From NCBI GenBank assembly GCA_021731365.1, contig JAKFXL010000026.1:1-64000 (forward strand): a stretch of DNA of 64,000 bases, given 5' to 3'. The notes under the pieces were generated by a model. The model saw only the letters and a list, made by a program, of their open reading frames with translations, made no database searches and was not told the DNA's origin. Below, in pieces: positions 60,362 through 64,000 of the stretch. Made by a program: the position numbers and the translations under genes. The stretch comes from Gammaproteobacteria bacterium (GTDB lineage: Bacteria; Pseudomonadota; Gammaproteobacteria; Tenderiales; Tenderiaceae). Position 1 is the first letter of the stretch. Every line of letters begins with the position of its first letter.

Positions 60362-61818
60362 GTGCACAATACCTACGCCCTACCCACCAAAAAGTGACGG
60401 CCTTGGCAACACTGATTTTTCTCAGTGGCTGTACCGTTGGCCCCGCCTATACCCGCCCTGAGGTGCCCCTGCCCGCCGCCTATACCAAGGGGGAACAGCA
60501 GGCAGAGGGCGCTGCAATGCTGCAATATGAGTGGTGGAAACTCTACAACGATGCCGTGCTCAACACGCTGGTGGAAAACACCCTTAGTAACAGTCGTGAT
60601 CTGCAAAGGGCCATCGCCCAGATGGATGAGGCGGCCGCCGTGCTTGGCGCCACCAGCGCCAACCTGCTGCCGCAGATCAACCTCGATGGCAACAGTAGCC
60701 GCTCCCGCTCCAGCACACTCAACGCACAACCACTGCCGCCCGGTACCCCCATCATCTCAAACAGCCAGCGGCTGGTCCTCTCCACCGCCTTTGAAATCGA
60801 TCTGTGGGGCAAACTGCAACGGGCATCCGAGGCCGCCCGCGCCCAACTGCTGGGCAGCCGCTACGCCCATGATGTGATGGCCATCACCCTGACAGGGGCC
60901 GCCAGCCAGACCTATTTCACACTGCGCGCCCTCGATGCCCAGATCACCCTCACCACCCAGACCCTGGCACTCCGTGATGAGACGGTCGCTGTTGTCACCA
61001 GTCGCCTCAACGGCGGGCTGGCCTCAGCGCTGGACCTCAACCAGGCGCAACTCTCCCGCAGTGAGGCCGCCCTGCAACTGCACGAGCTGCAACGGCAGCG
61101 ACAACTGGCGGAGAACCAGCTGGGGTTAATCAGCGGCAGCCCCGGCCTTAACATCGCCGCAACCGCCGAAGCCACACTGCCCGCAGCTATCCGCCCACCG
61201 GTTGGACTCCCCTCCACCCTGGTGGAACGCCGCCCTGACGTCAAACAGGCGGAACAGATGCTCATCGCCGCCAACGCCCGGATTGGTGTCACCAAGGCCG
61301 CGCAACTGCCCAGCTTCTCCCTCACCGGCATTCTCGGCGGTCAAAGCAGCGAGCTAATCGACATACTCAACAGCGGTGCCCGCATCTGGTCACTCGGTTT
61401 GGGGGCCACCCTGCCGCTGTTTGATGCCGGAAAGCTTTCGGCCCGCACCCGCGAGGCCGAGGCAGTACAGCAGCAGGCACTGGCCAACTACCAGAAAACG
61501 GTCGAAACCGCCTTCAAAGAGGTGGCCGATGCCCTGACCAATACCGAACAGAGCGGCGTATCCGTTGCCGACCTGCAAGCCAGGGCCGACGCCGCCAGCA
61601 ACGCCTTGCGACTGGCGCAGATGCGCTACGATGCCGGTTACTCCAGCTACCTGGAGGTTCTGGACGCCCAGCGCACCCACAACAGCGCCACCCAGGCACT
61701 TATTCAAAATAGCCAGGCACAGCTACTCTATAATATAGATCTGATGAAAGCGCTGGGGGGTGGCTGGGATGCAGAGAACCTGCCGGCCGCACCAGTGGCT
61801 AACAACAGCCGCTCTTGA
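60358..61818 (+). CDS. Outer membrane efflux lipoprotein (OprM/NodT family)
   Basis: Trimeric TolC-like channel. Lipobox LSGCTVGP near residue 21, and the two repeat halves with EWWKLYNDAVLNTLVENTLSNSRDLQRAIAQMDEAAAVLG and the later TVETAFKEVADALTN. LEIDLWGKLQRA is a NodT signature. 486 residues. Completes the tripartite system. Confidence 0.93.
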
Positions 61819-61846
61819 CCCTTCAGTTATCCATCAAAGTGACTGT

Positions 61847-61868
61847 GGCACCTGCCAATCCAGGTGCC
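61847..61868 (+). repeat. Perfect hairpin between efflux channel gene and tetR
   Basis: GGCACCTG and CAGGTGCC (8-bp stem, 6-nt loop CCAATC) lie between the channel stop and the regulator start. No T tract follows, so it may attenuate rather than end transcription into the regulator gene. Confidence 0.5.
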
Positions 61869-61902
61869 CGACACTATACCAACAGCAGGACCCAGCCTCA
61901 CC

Positions 61903-62520
61903 ATGGTACGTAAAAGCAAGACTGAGACCGAACAGACACGCCAGGATATTATCGCCGCCGCCCGCAAAATATTTGCCGCACGGGGTGTCAGCCGTTCAAC
62001 ACTGGAGCAGATCGCCACCGAGGCAGGGGTTACCCGCGGTGCCATCTATTGGCACTTTAAAGATAAACCTGACCTCTTTTTTGCCATGATGGAGCAGGTC
62101 TCGCTGCCACTCATCGACCACATTGATGAGGGCATGCTGGCCAACAACCTCGACGATCCACTCCGCAACATCCAGGAGAGCATGAATGAGATTATTCAAC
62201 TGCTGAAAGAGGATGAGATCGCCCGCACCACCTTTGAGATCATTCACTTTAAATGTGAATACGTCGATGAGTTTACCGCCCTCGACAACCACGCCATCAA
62301 AACCCGCTGCAACTTCATACAGATACTCAACCGCGCCTATGACAGCGCCCACAGCAAAGGGCTACTGCGGAGTGGCCTTGACCCGGCCCTGTGCGCCCTC
62401 GACAGCTATACCTTTATCAAGGGGCTGGTGCGCCTCTGGATCTCAGACATCGATGGCGACATTATCCGCAACCAGACCACAGCACTGATCAGTACCCACA
62501 TCGCCATGCGTTATCCATAA
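61903..62520 (+). CDS. TetR/AcrR-family repressor of efflux (TtgR/AcrR-like)
   Basis: N-terminal TetR helix-turn-helix: VRKSKTETEQTRQDIIAAARKIF, STLEQIATEAGVTRGAIYWHF. ATG at 61903 is the typical family start (MVRK); a longer frame from 61864 is open but lacks support. The C-terminal ligand domain is family-like. It lies downstream of the efflux genes in the same direction and probably binds the palindrome at 55926-55949. Confidence 0.88.
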   Translation: MVRKSKTETEQTRQDIIAAARKIFAARGVSRSTLEQIATEAGVTRGAIYWHFKDKPDLFFAMMEQVSLPLIDHIDEGMLANNLDDPLRNIQESMNEIIQLLKEDEIARTTFEIIHFKCEYVDEFTALDNHAIKTRCNFIQILNRAYDSAHSKGLLRSGLDPALCALDSYTFIKGLVRLWISDIDGDIIRNQTTALISTHIAMRYP

Positions 62521-62591
62521 CCCGGCAACCGCTCCGCCACCCCCTCCAATCGGTGTAAATAGTTCACAGCACAACTGTTCACTACTTCATG

Positions 62592-62611
62592 GTTTACCCC
62601 TGTAAACAGGG
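62592..62611. repeat. Overlapping palindromes before the PEP-CTERM gene
   Basis: GTTTAC-CCCT-GTAAAC and CCCTGT-AA-ACAGGG overlap in 20 bp, 55 bases upstream of the ATG at 62666. Such nested palindromes suit an operator, but no regulator can be named. Confidence 0.35.
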
Positions 62612-62665
62612 TGATCCTGACGTTGGGAACAGTTTTATCTGGCGACGACTCAGCGGAGAACCCTT

Positions 62666-63364
62666 ATGACTACTTCACCACTGCAACAATCTGTAAAAAA
62701 CCGGGCACTGCTCATACCCCTCCTACTCGCACTGCTTTACACCCCCCTTTGCGAAGCCATCGTGATCAGGACCAGTGACCCCACCATCATCGTCGATACC
62801 TCAACCCAGCTGGAGTGGCTAACCCCCACACTCTCCGTGGGCAGAAGCTATGACGAAATGAACGCAGTACTCGGCTCAGGCATCTCCGCTGGCCCATTCG
62901 CGGGCTTCCGCTACGCCGCACCGGTGGAGCTTTTTGCACTTTTACAAACCATGGGACTGACAGTAGACGGCACACCACAACCCGGCGAACTGGCCGCCGC
63001 CAACCATTTCCTCTCCCTGTTTGGCACCACCGGTACACAAACACCCAGCGGTGCCCCGATGAAGAGTGTTGTATGGGGCATCACCGACTCCACCCTTGCC
63101 GGCCTCCAGGCCACTGGCGGAATACTGATGCAGCTCACCGATATCCCCAGAACATTTTGTGGCTGTTTTGAGCCACCGTTTGTAATCGGCGGTCTCCAGG
63201 ACCCTTCCCAGCCTGAGGCCATTACAGGCAGTTGGTTGGTCAGATCCACCGCCCAGACCGTTCCTGAACCGGGCACCTGGGCGCTCGTTGGCTTGGCCCT
63301 GCTAGGATTCACAGGCCAGCGCTATCGGCAAAAAATAGCCGAAGTGGCTGCTCTTACCCGTTAA
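62666..63364 (+). CDS. PEP-CTERM sorted exported protein
   Basis: A 232-residue secreted protein: signal peptide with ALLIPLLLALLYTPLCEA near the N-terminus and a C-terminal sorting region VPEPGTWALVGLALLGFTGQ followed by RYRQK, which is the PEP-CTERM layout recognised by exosortase. The central domain has no motif I recognise; it contains a DTSTQLEWLTPT segment seen in several exported beta-rich proteins. No exosortase is in the window. Confidence 0.8.
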   Translation: MTTSPLQQSVKNRALLIPLLLALLYTPLCEAIVIRTSDPTIIVDTSTQLEWLTPTLSVGRSYDEMNAVLGSGISAGPFAGFRYAAPVELFALLQTMGLTVDGTPQPGELAAANHFLSLFGTTGTQTPSGAPMKSVVWGITDSTLAGLQATGGILMQLTDIPRTFCGCFEPPFVIGGLQDPSQPEAITGSWLVRSTAQTVPEPGTWALVGLALLGFTGQRYRQKIAEVAALTR

Positions 63365-63680
63365 AGGAGAGTCCTGTCCGCGGTTCACCTTCCTAGGAAT
63401 AGGTAGCAAGTACCCTTTTTCAACCGTTTAAAGGGCCGTAGACTGTTGCAACTGTGTTAAATATGAAGGCGCTGCCAGCCTGTGCTTCGCTACGAGTGTC
63501 TGTATATAGCCCACCTTTCATCTTCATCCCCCTGATCTAACGGCAGATGCCCTTGCCTCCACACCCTTTTTCAAATTTTATCAAACAATTGCAAACAGTG
63601 TCCTGGACAAAACCAGGTGTAACAATTCTGTAATATTAGCCACGTATGATTGCCGCCCATAACCAAGGGACCTCTAGTCA
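63365..63680. other. Gene-free leader upstream of pstC
   Basis: No coding region is convincing. It holds a weak hairpin with T run at about 63401-63420 after the PEP-CTERM gene, a small hairpin CCTGG/CCAGG at 63602-63616, and the candidate Pho box at 63618-63639. Confidence 0.5.
63618..63639 (+). promoter_or_regulatory. Candidate Pho box of the pst operon
   Basis: TGTAACAATTC and TGTAATATTAG are direct repeats at 11-bp spacing, like the TGTCA-based PhoB site. They lie 42 bases before pstC. Each half matches only part of the PhoB consensus. Confidence 0.45.
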
Positions 63681-64000
63681 ATGGCCGCACTCCTCCCACC
63701 CATTAATCACCCCAGCAGCATTCGCCATCGTGCCCGTCGTCGTCTCAAAGACAAGATTGCCAAGCACATGATCGGTATTGGTGGGATCAGTGTCATTATC
63801 GCCATCACCCTGATTTTTGCCTACCTGCTCTACGTGGTTATCCCGCTTTTCATCCCTGGTACTATCAAAAAAGAGGCCGACTACGCCCTGCCCCACGGGA
63901 GCGGTACCAGCACACTGCATCTGGCGATGGAAGAGCAGGCCGAAATTGCCGTGCGTTTTACCAGCGATGGGCAGACCACTTTTTTTAATACCCTTGACGG
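63681..64000 (+). CDS. pstC: Phosphate ABC transporter permease PstC, N-terminal part
   Basis: Runs off the window. The visible part (107 residues) starts with a basic segment RHRARRRLKDKIAKH, one membrane helix (IGIGGISVIIAITLIFAYLLYVVIPLF) and then a periplasmic-type region with STLHLAMEEQAEIAVRF. This is the layout of the long PstC (about 750 residues) with an extra N-terminal domain known from gammaproteobacteria. AAGGGA precedes the ATG by 11 bases, and the candidate Pho box lies upstream. Confidence 0.75.
   Translation, partial: MAALLPPINHPSSIRHRARRRLKDKIAKHMIGIGGISVIIAITLIFAYLLYVVIPLFIPGTIKKEADYALPHGSGTSTLHLAMEEQAEIAVRFTSDGQTTFFNTLD

Overview
The window comes from a motile gammaproteobacterium with a polar-type flagellum. 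The evidence is the FleQ/FleS/FleR (FlrABC) sigma-54 regulatory genes ahead of fliEFGHIJ, GG-N10-GC (-24/-12) promoters before the flagellar operons, FliA-type promoters before late genes, a siroheme sulfite/nitrite reductase with a DUF934 partner, a PEP-CTERM protein, and the long N-terminal type of PstC. Species cannot be fixed from the sequence.

Layout. 1-437: no gene, two terminator-like hairpins. 438-1769: an IS5-superfamily element whose transposase is broken by a 28-bp insertion in the codon of the first catalytic Asp. 1874-11483 (minus): fliJ, fliI, fliH, fliG, fliF, fliE, fleR, fleS, fleQ. 11632-15822 (minus): an atypical PilZ-like protein, fliT, fliS, fliD, flaG and a short flagellin. 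16091-18574 (plus): a large Maf-type flagellin glycosyltransferase, divergent from flagellin and with its own sigma-54 promoter. 18620-37311 (minus): a tightly packed operon of 17 genes that appears to make and attach a nonulosonic-acid flagellin glycan. 37619-48014 (minus): flgL, K, J, I, H, G, F, then flgE, D, C, B. 48137-50001 (minus): cheR and cheV. 50135-52506 (plus): flgA, flgM, flgN and a YcgR/FlgZ-type PilZ protein. 52558-52633: an unusual tRNA-Arg(CCU). 52798-55009 (plus): sulfite reductase and DUF934. 55058-55780 (minus): dsbC. 55988-62520 (plus): a tripartite RND efflux system and its AcrR/TtgR-like repressor. 62666-63364: a PEP-CTERM protein. 63681-end: the start of pstC behind a candidate Pho box.

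The most interesting part is the glycan operon. It has pseB, pseC, a cytidylyltransferase-PseG fusion and a NeuB/PseI synthase with a SAF domain, so a pseudaminic-acid-like backbone is expected. No PseH acetyltransferase is present in the operon. In its place are a second, SAF-less NeuB homologue, a split TPP-dependent decarboxylase, an iron alcohol dehydrogenase, an acetolactate-synthase-like TPP enzyme, an SDR, a Gfo/Idh/MocA oxidoreductase, two methyltransferases and an ATP-grasp ligase. My reading (inference) is that these build a short 2-keto-3-deoxy acid, reduce and methylate it, and ligate it to the free amine of the sugar in place of acetyl. Two Maf glycosyltransferases and a GH57-like protein lie next to them. 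The flagellar genes follow a regular hierarchy: FleQ from a sigma-70 promoter, then sigma-54 promoters for fleSR-fli, flgBCDE, flgFGHIJ, flgAMN and maf, then FliA promoters for flagellin, flgKL, flgM and probably cheV.
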